Shown: piece after piece, positions 25,458-34,800 of the stretch
Position numbering within the stretch: position 1 is the first letter of the stretch
Layout of the letters: each line of letters starts with the position of its first letter
NCBI GenBank assembly: GCA_014204435.1
Contig: JACHLF010000011.1
Span: forward strand, 62,001 to 126,000
Direction: 5' to 3'
Source of the DNA: Mycobacteroides chelonae
Lineage (GTDB): Bacteria; Actinomycetota; Actinomycetes; Mycobacteriales; Mycobacteriaceae
Length of the DNA: 64,000 bases
Position numbers and translations under genes: made by a program
Notes under the pieces: generated by a model
What the model was told of the DNA's origin: nothing
The model's database searches: none
Seen by the model: the letters and a program-made list of their open reading frames with translations, nothing else

Positions 25458-26209
25458 GGCTCCATCTCCTCTGCCGACCTCGTCGCGTCGGTTCGCACGT
25501 TCCGCTGTGCATCCCGAGCCAATCGCAATCCCGCCAATGTCGGGGCACCCGCCTGCGCCGCGGCCACCGCATCGGGACGGTCGTCGGCGAACCCGGCCAA
25601 GATCCGGGCGGTCTGTTTGAACGTGCACGGCGCCGCGCCGCGGCGGGGCTCGGGCACACGGCCACCGCGCAGTGCCTCCACGAGATCAACTGCACTATCT
25701 GGGGTTTGGTTATCGAAGAACTCCCAATTGACCATCAGCACCGGCGCATAGTCACAGGCGGCGTTGCACTCGACATGTTCGAGTGTGACCTTGCCGTCCC
25801 CGGTGGTACCGCCGGGTTGCACATCGAGTTCGTCGACCAACCGCGCCAGGATCGCATCACCGCCGAGCACCGCACACAGCGTATTGGTACAGACTCCGAC
25901 CAAATAGTCACCGGTGGGTCCGCGTCGGTACATCGAGTAGAAACTCGCCACCGCCGTCACCTCGGCCGGGGTCAATCCCACCTGATCGGCACAGAATCCG
26001 ATGCCCGCCATCGTCACGTATCCGTCCTCGGACTGTACGAGATGCAGCAGCGGCAGTAATGCGGAGCGGTGGCTCGGATAGCGGTCGAGGATTTCCTTGG
26101 CGTCTATGGACAACCGCGAAACCACCTCCGGTGGATAGTTCTTGCGCCCCGAGAATCGGCCCTCGTCCTCGGGTGGGCGACTGCCGAGCTCCACGAAGAT
26201 CTCCGTCAC
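25454..26209 (-). CDS. nuoE: NADH-quinone oxidoreductase subunit E
   Basis: Thioredoxin-fold 2Fe-2S subunit of 251 residues (cluster N1a). The four ligands are in VGVCTNTLCAVLGG and HVECNAACDYAPVLM. Before them is the helical segment EILDRYPSHRSALLPLLHLVQ. The C-terminal 50 residues (KQTARILAGFADDRPDAVAA and onward) extend beyond the E. coli protein, as in other mycobacteria. The GTG at 26209 overlaps the nuoD stop (GTGA). Confidence 0.96.
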   Translation of the reverse strand: MTEIFVELGSRPPEDEGRFSGRKNYPPEVVSRLSIDAKEILDRYPSHRSALLPLLHLVQSEDGYVTMAGIGFCADQVGLTPAEVTAVASFYSMYRRGPTGDYLVGVCTNTLCAVLGGDAILARLVDELDVQPGGTTGDGKVTLEHVECNAACDYAPVLMVNWEFFDNQTPDSAVDLVEALRGGRVPEPRRGAAPCTFKQTARILAGFADDRPDAVAAAQAGAPTLAGLRLARDAQRNVRTDATRSAEEMEP

Positions 26210-27513
26210 CTGTCCACTCCCCCCATCACCGGGTCGATGCTCGCCACCGCGGCGATCAGATCCGCCACCATGCCTCCCTCGCACATCGCGGAGACGGACT
26301 GCAGATTTGTGAACGACGGGTCGCGGAAGTGCACGCGATAGGGCCGGGTTCCGCCGTCACTGACCATGTGGACGCCGAGCTCACCGCGCGGCGACTCGAC
26401 GGCGACATACACCTGACCCGCCGGCACCCGCACTCCCTCGGTGACCAGCTTGAAGTGGTGGATCAATCCCTCCATCGAGGTGCCCATGATCTTGGCGATG
26501 TGTTTGGGCGAGTTGCCCAAACCATCTGGGCCCGAGGCCAGGTCGGCGGGCCAGGCAATTTTCTTGTCGTCCACCATGACTGGCCCCGGCCGCAATCGTT
26601 CGACACACTGCTGTGCGATCTTGATGGACTCGTGCATCTCCTTGACCCGGATCAGATACCGGCCGTATGAGTCACCATCATCGTGAGTGACGACGTCGAA
26701 GTCGTAGTTCTCGTAGCCGCAGTACGGTTGCGCACGCCGCAGGTCGTGCGCAAGGCCGGTGGCGCGCAGTACCGGACCCGTGATGCCCAACGCCATGCAT
26801 CCGGTGAGGTCCAGGTATCCGATGCCCTGGGTGCGCGCCTTCCAGATGTAGTTCTCGTTCAACAGGTTTTCCATGTCGTGCAACCTGCCGGGCAGGATCT
26901 TGAGCAGGTCCCGAATCTCTTGTTCGGCGCCGTCGGGCAGATCCTGGGCGAGCCCGCCGGGTCTGACATAGGCATGGTTCATACGCAGACCGGTAATCGC
27001 CTCGAAGACCTTCAGGATCATTTCGCGTTCACGGAAACCGAGGAACATCGCGGTCATCGCCCCGAGTTCCATGCCACCGGTGGCAAGTGCGACCAGGTGT
27101 GAGGAGATGCGATTGAGTTCCATCATCAGCACCCGAATCACGCTCGCACGCTCGGGGATTTCGTCGGTGATGTCCAGCAGTTTCTCAACTCCCAGGCAGT
27201 ACGCGGTCTCGTTGAAGAACGGGGACAGATAGTCCATTCGGGTCACGAAGGTGACACCTTGCGTCCAGGTCCGGTACTCCACATTCTTCTCGATGCCGGT
27301 GTGCAGATACCCGATACCGCAGCGCACTTCGGTGACCGTCTCGCCCTCGATCTCCAAGATCAGACGCAGCACGCCATGGGTGGACGGATGCTGGGGGCCC
27401 ATGTTGACGACTATTCGCTCGTCGGTGGCTTGCGATGCGGCGGTGACGATCTCGTCCCAATCCTGGCCGCCGGCCATGAGAACGGTCTGAGGATGTGCTG
27501 GCTGCGTTGTCAC
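26206..27513 (-). CDS. nuoD: NADH-quinone oxidoreductase subunit D
   Basis: 49-kDa subunit, 435 residues, forming the quinone pocket with NuoB. It contains NMGPQHPSTHGVLRLILEIEG with the quinone-contacting His, GYLHTGIEKN, RMDYLSPFFNE, SHLVALATGGMELG, and near the C-terminus ESPRGELGVHMVSDGG and FRDPSFTNLQS. The GTG at 27513 overlaps the last base of the nuoC stop. All features expected of a functional subunit are present. Confidence 0.97.
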   Translation of the reverse strand: MTTQPAHPQTVLMAGGQDWDEIVTAASQATDERIVVNMGPQHPSTHGVLRLILEIEGETVTEVRCGIGYLHTGIEKNVEYRTWTQGVTFVTRMDYLSPFFNETAYCLGVEKLLDITDEIPERASVIRVLMMELNRISSHLVALATGGMELGAMTAMFLGFREREMILKVFEAITGLRMNHAYVRPGGLAQDLPDGAEQEIRDLLKILPGRLHDMENLLNENYIWKARTQGIGYLDLTGCMALGITGPVLRATGLAHDLRRAQPYCGYENYDFDVVTHDDGDSYGRYLIRVKEMHESIKIAQQCVERLRPGPVMVDDKKIAWPADLASGPDGLGNSPKHIAKIMGTSMEGLIHHFKLVTEGVRVPAGQVYVAVESPRGELGVHMVSDGGTRPYRVHFRDPSFTNLQSVSAMCEGGMVADLIAAVASIDPVMGGVDR

Positions 27514-28199
27514 TAGCTGTAGGACCTCCGCTGATCGGGCGGTGCGATGGTGGCTCCGTGGTACTCGACCGGCACCCCGCCGAGCGGATAGTCCTTGCGC
27601 TGCGGGTGCCCTTCCCAGTCGTCGGGCATCTCGATTCGCGTCAGTGCGGGGTGGTCGTCGAAGACGATGCCGAAGAAGTCGTACGTTTCCCGTTCATGCC
27701 AGTCCGTGGTCGGGTACACGGCGTTCAGCGACGGAATATGCGGATTACTGTCCGGGACTGCTACTTCGAGCATGATCCGGCGGTTCCAGGTGATGGACAT
27801 GAGAGGGTACACGGCATGGAGTTCACGTGCAGCGTCGTCGGGGTAGTGCACTCCGCTGACACCCAGGCTGAGCTCGAAACGTAGTTCGGGGTCATCGCGC
27901 AGGGACTGGGCAACCTGCACCAGATGCTCGGCCTTGACGTGGATCGTGAGTTGATCACGGTAGACGACCACGCTCTCGATGGCGTCCTCGTAGGTGACGT
28001 GCTCCTGCTCCGCGAGAACCGATTCCAGTCGGTCGACCACCTGATCGAAGTATCCGCCGTAGGGGCGGTTCGAGCTGGCCGGCAACGAGATTGACCGGAT
28101 CAGGCCACCGTAACCAGAGGTGTCGCCCGTGCCCGTGACTCCGAAGAGCCCGCGCCTGATACCGATGATCTCCTGCGGTTCCCGCTCGTTGTCCGTCAC
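27513..28199 (-). CDS. nuoC: NADH-quinone oxidoreductase subunit C
   Basis: 30-kDa subunit of 228 residues, a scaffold between NuoD, NuoB and NuoI. The signature WHERETYDFFGIVFDDHPAL and LPDDWEGHPQRKDYPLGG-type ending (here MPDDWEGHPQRKDYPLGG) is present at residues about 165-205. The N-terminal 60 residues (IIGIRRGLFGVTGTGDTSGY) are the actinobacterial extension. The GTG at 28199 overlaps the nuoB stop (GTGA). Confidence 0.97.
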   Translation of the reverse strand: MTDNEREPQEIIGIRRGLFGVTGTGDTSGYGGLIRSISLPASSNRPYGGYFDQVVDRLESVLAEQEHVTYEDAIESVVVYRDQLTIHVKAEHLVQVAQSLRDDPELRFELSLGVSGVHYPDDAARELHAVYPLMSITWNRRIMLEVAVPDSNPHIPSLNAVYPTTDWHERETYDFFGIVFDDHPALTRIEMPDDWEGHPQRKDYPLGGVPVEYHGATIAPPDQRRSYS

Positions 28200-28750
28200 C
28201 GCAGTAGCCCCTTCATCTCGATGGTGGGCGTCGCGGCAAGTGCGGCGGCTTCGGTCTCACGGATGACTTCCTCGCGGTTTACCCCGAGCGGCATCTGGGC
28301 GATCTTCTCGTGCAGTTTCAAAATCGCATGGAGCAGCATTTCCGGCCGCGGCGGACACCCGGGAAGGTAGATATCCACGGGGACAACATGATCGACGCCC
28401 TGGACGATTGCGTAATTGTTGAACATGCCGCCCGAAGATGCGCACACTCCCATGGCGAGCACCCATTTCGGCTCAGCCATCTGGTCGTAGATCTGACGCA
28501 GCACCGGAGCCATCTTCTGACTGACCCGGCCCGCCACGATCATCAGGTCGGCCTGCCTCGGTGTAGCCGAGAACCGTTCCATGCCAAAGCGGGCGATGTC
28601 GAATCGCGGGCCCGCCGTGGACATCATCTCGATGGCACAGCAAGCCAGCCCAAAGGTGGCCGGCCACAACGATCCTTTACGCACGTATCCCGCCAGCGTC
28701 TCGACGGTGCTCAGCAGAAATCCGCTAGGCAGTTTTTCCTCAAGACCCAT
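28196..28750 (-). CDS. nuoB: NADH-quinone oxidoreductase subunit B
   Basis: Subunit of 184 residues that carries the terminal cluster N2, the electron donor to quinone. The tandem cysteines in FGLACCAIEMMSTAG, the Cys in GVCASSGGMF and the Cys in YLPGCPPRPEML are the four N2 ligands. The ATG at 28750 follows GGGAGAG. It lies 70 bases after nuoA, the larger of the two real gaps in the operon. Confidence 0.97.
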   Translation of the reverse strand: MGLEEKLPSGFLLSTVETLAGYVRKGSLWPATFGLACCAIEMMSTAGPRFDIARFGMERFSATPRQADLMIVAGRVSQKMAPVLRQIYDQMAEPKWVLAMGVCASSGGMFNNYAIVQGVDHVVPVDIYLPGCPPRPEMLLHAILKLHEKIAQMPLGVNREEVIRETEAAALAATPTIEMKGLLR

Positions 28751-28820
28751 GACTCTCCCGACAGGTGTGCTTATTCGTTATGTTGCAAGGACTTCCAGTT
28801 GCCCCACCAATCGCTCGGGG

Positions 28821-29207
28821 CTAATCCCAGCTCAGGCCACCGCGCCTCCATTCGTACGCGTACGCCACCGACACGTTGACGATGAACAGGGCCATGGCGA
28901 GCAGTCCGAACACTCCCAGGGCGTCGAAGTGGACGGCCCACGGATACAGGAAGACGATCTCGATGTCGAAGATGATGAACAACATCGCGGTGAGGTAGTA
29001 CTTCACGGGCACCCGGTGTCCACCCGCGGCGGCACCATGATGATCGCGCCCCATCGAATGCTGGGTGGCCTCGATGCCACACTCATACGCCTCGAGTTTG
29101 GCCCGGTTGTACCGGCGTGGGCCGACGAACGACGAAATCCCAACGGAGAAAACGGCAAACGCCACCGCAATGGCGCCGAGCACCAAGATCGGTACATACG
29201 CATCCAT
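28821..29207 (-). CDS. nuoA: NADH-quinone oxidoreductase subunit A
   Basis: Small membrane subunit, 128 residues, three helices, first gene of the operon. YECGIEATQHSMG and VPVKYYLTAMLFIIFDIEIV contain the conserved loop Cys and the membrane acidic residues. The loop between them contains a short His/Gly insertion (GRDHHGAAAGGHR) that looks longer than in typical homologues. The ATG at 29207 is preceded by GGGAGG at ten bases. The promoter of the operon should lie in 29208-29435. Confidence 0.95.
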   Translation of the reverse strand: MDAYVPILVLGAIAVAFAVFSVGISSFVGPRRYNRAKLEAYECGIEATQHSMGRDHHGAAAGGHRVPVKYYLTAMLFIIFDIEIVFLYPWAVHFDALGVFGLLAMALFIVNVSVAYAYEWRRGGLSWD

Positions 29208-29435
29208 CGCAGACCAGCCTCCCGAAATCGATCCATCGGGTCCCTGTGCTGGATCGGCAACATTGCCGCGTCATTGCTGTTGTGGTCGAGGGCTGCCGAC
29301 CAGTACAGATGTGACCTAACAAACACACTATCGGTTGGCGCCGGATCCATGCCACCGTTTGACGGTGTTTTGCGCAATTAAGTACCGAGTCCAAGCGCCC
29401 GGGAAGGCTGAGGCCGCCGTTGTGTTGCGACTGAG

Positions 29436-29831
29436 TCAGCTGCGTGTTGCGGCTGCCGAACCGAGCAGATCGATCACTGTCGCGGTCAAGCGCATCGGGT
29501 CGATCGGCCGCGGTACCACAGCCTCGGCGCGGGACCAGCTCGCCAGCCAGTTGTCCTGCGGACGACCGGTCAGAACGACGATCGGGGGCGGTGCATCGAC
29601 CTCGTCCTTGACCTGCTTGGCCACACCCATCCCGCCAAAGGGGGTCGCCTCACCGTCCAGAATCACCAGATCGATACCAGCGGCCGCCAGACGCTCGATG
29701 ACCATGGGGCCGGTGGCGACCTCGACGAACTCCAGCGGCGGCAGCGCGGAATCCGGCCGGGTGCCGATGCCTTGAATTACCTTGCGCCGGACCGTGATGT
29801 CATCGCTGTACACGAGGACTTGCAGCGCCAT
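29436..29831 (-). CDS. Receiver-domain protein (Rv3143-like), atypical
   Basis: Single receiver (CheY-like) domain of 131 residues with no output domain. Two acidic residues (D10, D11 in VYSDD), a potential phospho-acceptor D59 (LVILDGEA) and the Thr in VVLTGR are present. The usual Lys of the active site is replaced (VVPRPID instead of KP), so normal phospho-signalling is doubtful. The sequence MVIERLAAAGIDL and LASWSRAEA matches Rv3143, which also adjoins the nuo operon in M. tuberculosis. The conserved link suggests a role connected with complex I, but none is established here. It is co-oriented with hisG upstream (69 bases) and nuoA downstream (228 bases). Confidence 0.8.
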   Translation of the reverse strand: MALQVLVYSDDITVRRKVIQGIGTRPDSALPPLEFVEVATGPMVIERLAAAGIDLVILDGEATPFGGMGVAKQVKDEVDAPPPIVVLTGRPQDNWLASWSRAEAVVPRPIDPMRLTATVIDLLGSAAATRS

Positions 29832-29900
29832 ACGGCCATGGTAGGACGCGTGGGGGCCACTCGCGAAGGAATCCGGGAAAGCCCAGGAAGCCCAGGAGAA

Positions 29901-30782
29901 CTATGCCCGGAAGAACCTGACCTCGGAGGCCAGGATTGCCTTTGCTCCGATCGCGGCCAGTGCGTCCATCGTGGTGTTGACGCCCTTGCGCGGGGCGAGG
30001 GCGCGCACCGCCACCCATGCCTCGTCGGCCAGCGGAGCCAACGTCGGAGATTCCAGACCCGGGGTCACCTTGAGTGCCTCGTCCAGGACGGCGCGCGGGC
30101 AGTCGTAATCGAGCATCAGATACTGCTGGCCGAACACCACGCCCTGGATGCGGGTTGTCAGTTGCGTGCGCGCCGATTCCGTTGCCGGATCGGCGTTCTC
30201 CCGCTCGATCAGCACTGCCTCCGAATCGCACAAAGACTCACCGAAGGCGCTCAGTCCGTGCTGACGCAGGGTGCGGCCGGTCCCCACGATGTCGGCGATC
30301 ACGTCGGCCACCCCGAGCTGAATGGAGATCTCGACGGCACCGTCGAGCCGTATGACATCGGCTTCGATCCCCTTGGCGGCCAGATCTTTTCGGACAAGGT
30401 TGGGGTACGCGGTGGCGATTCTCTTTCCCGCGATGTCGTAAATCGTCCAGTCACGCCCCGCGGGCGCGGCGTACCGGAAGGTCGAACCACCGAATCCCAG
30501 TGCGAGCCGCTCGATCACCGGCGCATCAGAGTCCATCATCAGGTCGCGGCCGGTGATACCGAGATCAAGCTCGCCCGAGCCGACATAGATCGCGATGTCC
30601 TTGGGTCGCAAGAAGAAGAACTCGACGTCGTTCTGCGGGTCGAGCACGGTCAGATCCTTGGCGTCCCCACGCCGCCGATAGCCTGCCTCCGACAGGATCT
30701 CCGATGCGGCCTCGCTGAGTGCGCCCTTGTTGGGGACAGCGACGCGCAGTGCTCCCTGTGAAGCTCCATTCGAACTTGTCAT
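29901..30782 (-). CDS. hisG: ATP phosphoribosyltransferase HisG (long form)
   Basis: First enzyme of histidine synthesis; it joins ATP and PRPP and is feedback-inhibited by histidine. 293 residues, with LRVAVPNKGALSEAASEIL, FLRPKDIAIYVGSGELDLGITG, LDGAVEISIQLGVADVIADIVG (P-loop-like PRPP site) and a C-terminal ACT-like regulatory domain (about 215-293). The N-terminus is about nine residues longer than the M. tuberculosis protein if the ATG at 30782 is used. The gene starts one base after the hisE stop. Confidence 0.96.
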   Translation of the reverse strand: MTSSNGASQGALRVAVPNKGALSEAASEILSEAGYRRRGDAKDLTVLDPQNDVEFFFLRPKDIAIYVGSGELDLGITGRDLMMDSDAPVIERLALGFGGSTFRYAAPAGRDWTIYDIAGKRIATAYPNLVRKDLAAKGIEADVIRLDGAVEISIQLGVADVIADIVGTGRTLRQHGLSAFGESLCDSEAVLIERENADPATESARTQLTTRIQGVVFGQQYLMLDYDCPRAVLDEALKVTPGLESPTLAPLADEAWVAVRALAPRKGVNTTMDALAAIGAKAILASEVRFFRA

Positions 30783-30783
30783 G

Positions 30784-31065
30784 TCAGAGCTTCCGGTAGA
30801 CGTCGTCGAGAGTCAGACCACGGGCGATCAGCAGCACCTGTGCCCAATAGAGCAGCTGGCTCACCTCTTCGGCAAGCGATTCGTCGCTCTCGTGTTCGGC
30901 GGCCAACCACACCTCACCCGCCTCTTCGAGCAGCTTCTTGCCCAGGGTGTGCACCCCCGCATCGAGGGCGGCAACGGTGCCACTCCCCTCGGGCCGGGTC
31001 TTGGCGCGGTCACTGAGCTCGGCGAACAGCTCGTCGAAGGTCTTCACGGGTGGCGATTCTGTCAC
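30784..31065 (-). CDS. hisE: Phosphoribosyl-ATP pyrophosphatase HisE
   Basis: Second enzyme of histidine synthesis, removing pyrophosphate from phosphoribosyl-ATP. 93 residues, all-alpha MazG-like fold: [16 protein letters not shown], then the metal-binding [18 protein letters not shown] and [20 protein letters not shown]. The GTG at 31065 gives the family length; a second GTG at 31047 would remove six residues. The open frame reaches to 31287 but lies inside the phosphatase gene there. It forms an operon with hisG, one base apart. Confidence 0.95.
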
Positions 31066-31123
31066 GACCACGCCCGGCGAGTCATATGGGTTTGCGTCTG
31101 CTGACGGTCTTCGCGCACGCTGC

Positions 31124-31822
31124 TCATCCCAAGGTCGCGGTGAGCACGTCGGCGTGGGCACCGCGCAGGTCGCCCACCGACAGGCCCGACAAGGTGGAGG
31201 CATGCCTGCGCCGGTCGCCTGCGGGCACCTCGACGTGGTTGGGCACCACCAGCACTGCGCAGCCCGCCGTCTCGGCCGCGGCGGCACCGGTCACCGAGTC
31301 CTCGATGGCCAGGCAATCGCCCGGGTCGACCCCGAGCAGCGCGGCGGCCCGCAGGTACGGGTCGGGCGCGGGCTTACCCGCAGGCACCTCGTCGCCACAC
31401 ACCGACTCGGTAAACCAGTGCGTGCCAATGGTCTTGAGTGCCTGGTTGGTGAGCGATCTGATGGTGTTGGTGACCAGCGCCATCGGGACCTGCTCGGCGG
31501 CAAGCTGCGCCAGCATGTCCTGGGCACCATCACACCAGGTGAGGTCGGTCGCGAAGAGCTCACCGGTGTATTCGTGCAGCCAGTCGTTCTCACTGGCCAT
31601 CCGCTCGGCATCGTGCTCCAGCTCCAGCGCGGTGAAGATCATTCGCATCGTGGCGTCCGCCGAGCCCCCGAGGAGCGCGGTGCGCAGCTCGGGTGTCATC
31701 TCACCGCCGAGCCTGCGGCACAACTCTCCCATCGAGATGTCCCAGAGCTTCTCCGATTCGATGAGGGTGCCGTCCATATCCCACAGCACCGCACGCATGC
31801 CACCAATTCTGTCAGAGGCCAT
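31124..31822 (-). CDS. HAD-superfamily phosphatase (beta-phosphoglucomutase-like)
   Basis: HAD hydrolase of 232 residues. Motif I VLWDMDGTLIESEKL has both catalytic aspartates. A helical cap follows (about 25-95). Motif II is MALVTNT, motif III is the Lys in GDEVPAGKPAPDPYL, and motif IV is CLAIEDSVTG. The cap suggests a small phosphorylated metabolite as substrate, not identified. An ATG at 31798 is the alternative start; either keeps all motifs. It lies 22 bases after metH on the same strand and 58 bases before hisE, so it may be carried on a metH transcript. Confidence 0.88.
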   Translation of the reverse strand: MASDRIGGMRAVLWDMDGTLIESEKLWDISMGELCRRLGGEMTPELRTALLGGSADATMRMIFTALELEHDAERMASENDWLHEYTGELFATDLTWCDGAQDMLAQLAAEQVPMALVTNTIRSLTNQALKTIGTHWFTESVCGDEVPAGKPAPDPYLRAAALLGVDPGDCLAIEDSVTGAAAAETAGCAVLVVPNHVEVPAGDRRRHASTLSGLSVGDLRGAHADVLTATLG

Positions 31823-31844
31823 CTGCTGCCCACGACGCCGGCAC

Positions 31845-34800
31845 TCAGTCCTCCGGGTTGTAGCCGAGGTTCGGTCCGAGCCAACGCTCTGCTTCCTGCA
31901 GCGTCCAGCCCTTGCGCCTGGCATAGTCGGCGACCTGGTCTTGGGCCAGCCGGCCTACCACGAAGTACTGCGACTGCGGATGCGAGAAATACCAGCCGCT
32001 GACGGCGGCGCCGGGCCACATCGCCATCGACTCGGTCAGCTCGATGCCCGTCCGCTCCGTGACATCCATCAGGTTGAACAGCGTCACCTTCTCGGTGTGC
32101 TCCGGGCAGGCAGGGTAACCCGGGGCCGGGCGGATACCGCGGTACTTCTCCCCGATGAGGGCCTCGTTGTCCAGCTGCTCATCGGGCTGGAATCCCCAGA
32201 ACTCCTTGCGGACCCGCTGGTGCATCCGCTCGGCGAATGCCTCGGCCAGCCGGTCGGCCACCGACTCCAGCAGGATCGCGCTGTAATCGTCCAGATCCGC
32301 CTTGAACTCCATGATCTTGTCCTGGCTGCCGAGCCCCGAGGTGACGGCGAAGGCACCGACGTAGTCGGCCAGACCGGTGTCCTTAGGTGCGATGTAGTCG
32401 CCCAGTGACCGGTTCGGGATGCCTTCCCGGTGCTCGCCCTGCTGACGTAAGTTGTGCAGCGTGGTGAGCACCTCGGTGCGGGTGTCGTCGGTGTAGACCT
32501 CGATGTCGTCAAAACCTGGGCCCACCGCGTTCGCCGGGAAGAAGCCGATCACCCCATTGGCGGTCAGCCACTTCTCCTTGATGACGGTGTCGAGCATCTG
32601 CTGGGCGTCGTCGTAGAGCTTGCGGGCGGCCTCACCGGTGGCCGGGTTGTTGAGGATGTCGGGGAATCGACCCTTCATCTCCCAGGCGTTGAAGAACGGC
32701 TGCCAATCGATGTATTCGCGCAGCTCGGCGATGTCATAGTCGAGAAATTCGCGCACGCCGAGACCCTGAGCGGGCACGGGCGGTAGGTAGCCGTCCCATT
32801 CGATGGGGGTGCGGTTGGCGCGGGCCTTTTCCAAGGTCAGCGTCGGGCGTTCGTTCTTCTGCGCATGGCGCTCGCGCAGCGACGCGTAGTCCTTCGCGGT
32901 GGCCTCCAACAGGCCCGGACGCTGCTTGTCGTCGAGCAGTGCCGCGGCCACCGGCACCGATCGGGAGGCATCCTTGACCCAGACCACCGGGCCACTCCGC
33001 CGGGGCGCCACCTTCACGGCGGTATGGGCGCGCGACGTAGTCGCGCCGCCGATCAGCAGCGGGATCTCCAGCCCCTTACGTTCCATCTCGACGGCGAAGT
33101 TGACCATCTCGTCCAGCGACGGGGTGATCAGGCCGGACAGCCCGATGATGTCGGCGTCGTATTCCTCTGCTGCCGCCAGGATCTTCTCGGCAGGCACCAT
33201 GACCCCGAGGTCGATCACTTCGAAGTTGTTGCACTGCAGGACAACTCCGACGATGTTCTTGCCGATGTCGTGAACGTCGCCCTTCACGGTCGCCATGATG
33301 ATCGTGCCGTTGGTGTCCTTGGATGCCCGTCCATTTTGGCTGGCGCCGTTCTGTTCCTTCTCCTTCTCGATGAACGGCAGCAGGTACGCGACGGCCTTCT
33401 TCATCACGCGGGCCGACTTCACCACCTGGGGCAGGAACATCTTTCCCGCACCGAAGAGGTCACCGACGACGTTCATGCCGTCCATCAGTGGACCCTCGAT
33501 CACCTCGATCGGGCGGCCGCCCGCGTCAGCGATCTCGGCGCGCAATTCCTCGGTGTCGTCATCGACATGAGCGTCGATTCCCTTGACCAATGCGTGTGTA
33601 ATGCGTTCGCGCACAGGCAGACTGCGCCACTCTTGAGCAGCTCGATCGTCTCCTGGGCCCGAGTTCTCCGTGCTGTTGAACCGCTCGGCGATCTCCAGCA
33701 GCCGTTCGGCGGCGTCCGCGCGACGGTTCAGGACCACATCCTCGATGCGGTCCCGCAGCTCGAGGTCGATCGAGTCGTACGGAACCAGTGCGCCGGCATT
33801 GACGATGCCCATGTCCAGGCCGGCCTTGATGGCGTGGAACAGGAACACCGCGTGGATCGCCTCGCGGACGGGATTGTTGCCACGGAACGAGAACGACACG
33901 TTCGAGATACCGCCGGAGATGTGCACCCCGGGCAGGTTCGCCTTGATCCAGGCGCAGGCCTCGATGAAGTCGATCCCGTACGTCGCATGCTCCTCGATAC
34001 CCGTCGCCAGCGCGAAGCAGTTCGGATCGAAGATGATGTCTTCGGCCGGAAAGCCGACCTCTTCGGTCAGAATCCGGTAGGCGCGCCCGCAGATTTCCTT
34101 ACGGCGCTCCAGGTTGTCGGCCTGCCCCTGTTCGTCAAAGGCCATCACCACGACAGCGGCACCGTACTTGCGGCACAGCCGTGCTTCACGGATGAACTTC
34201 TCCTCGCCCTCCTTCATGGAGATCGAGTTGACGATCGGCTTGCCCTGGACGTTCTTCAGCCCCGCCTCGATGACCTCCCACTTCGAGGAGTCGATCATCA
34301 CCGGCACGCGACTGATATCGGGTTCAGCCGCGATCAGTTTGGTGAACCGGTCCATCGCGGCGACGCCGTCGATCATGCCCTCGTCCATGTTGATGTCGAT
34401 GACCTGTGCGCCGACCTCGACCTGCTGCAGGGCGACCGATAGTGCGGTGTCGTAGTCCTCGGCCTTGATCAGGTTGCGGAACCGGGCAGAGCCGGTGATG
34501 TTGGTGCGCTCACCGATATTCACGAACAGGGAGTCGTCGGTGATGTTGAGCGGCTCCAGGCCCGACAGCCGGGTGGCCACCGGTAGGTGCGGCATCTGCC
34601 TAGGCGCCATGCCCTCGACAACCTTGGCGATCTCGGCGATATGCGCGGGCGCGGTCCCGCAGCATCCACCGACCAGGTTGACCAGACCGGCCTCGGCGAA
34701 CTCGGCAAGATACCCGGCCTGATGCTCGGGGGACTCGTCGTACTCGCCGAAGGCGTTGGGCAGGCCCGCGTTCGGATAGCAGGAGACGAAGGTGTCGGCA

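Noticed and set aside
29310..29325. CRP-like TGTGA...CA sequence upstream of nuoA
   Set aside because: Only eight of ten consensus positions match in AT-containing intergenic DNA, and it is more than 100 bases from the start; too weak to annotate.
29353..29371. Hairpin CACCGT-TTG-ACGGTG followed by TTTT
   Set aside because: It would be a terminator only on the plus strand, where no gene ends; on the minus strand no T-run follows the stem.
32865..34442. 525-codon open frame on the plus strand opposite metH
   Set aside because: It lies wholly antisense to a strongly conserved enzyme, has no ribosome site, and its His/Asp/Leu-rich composition is that of a reverse-complement shadow in GC-rich DNA.
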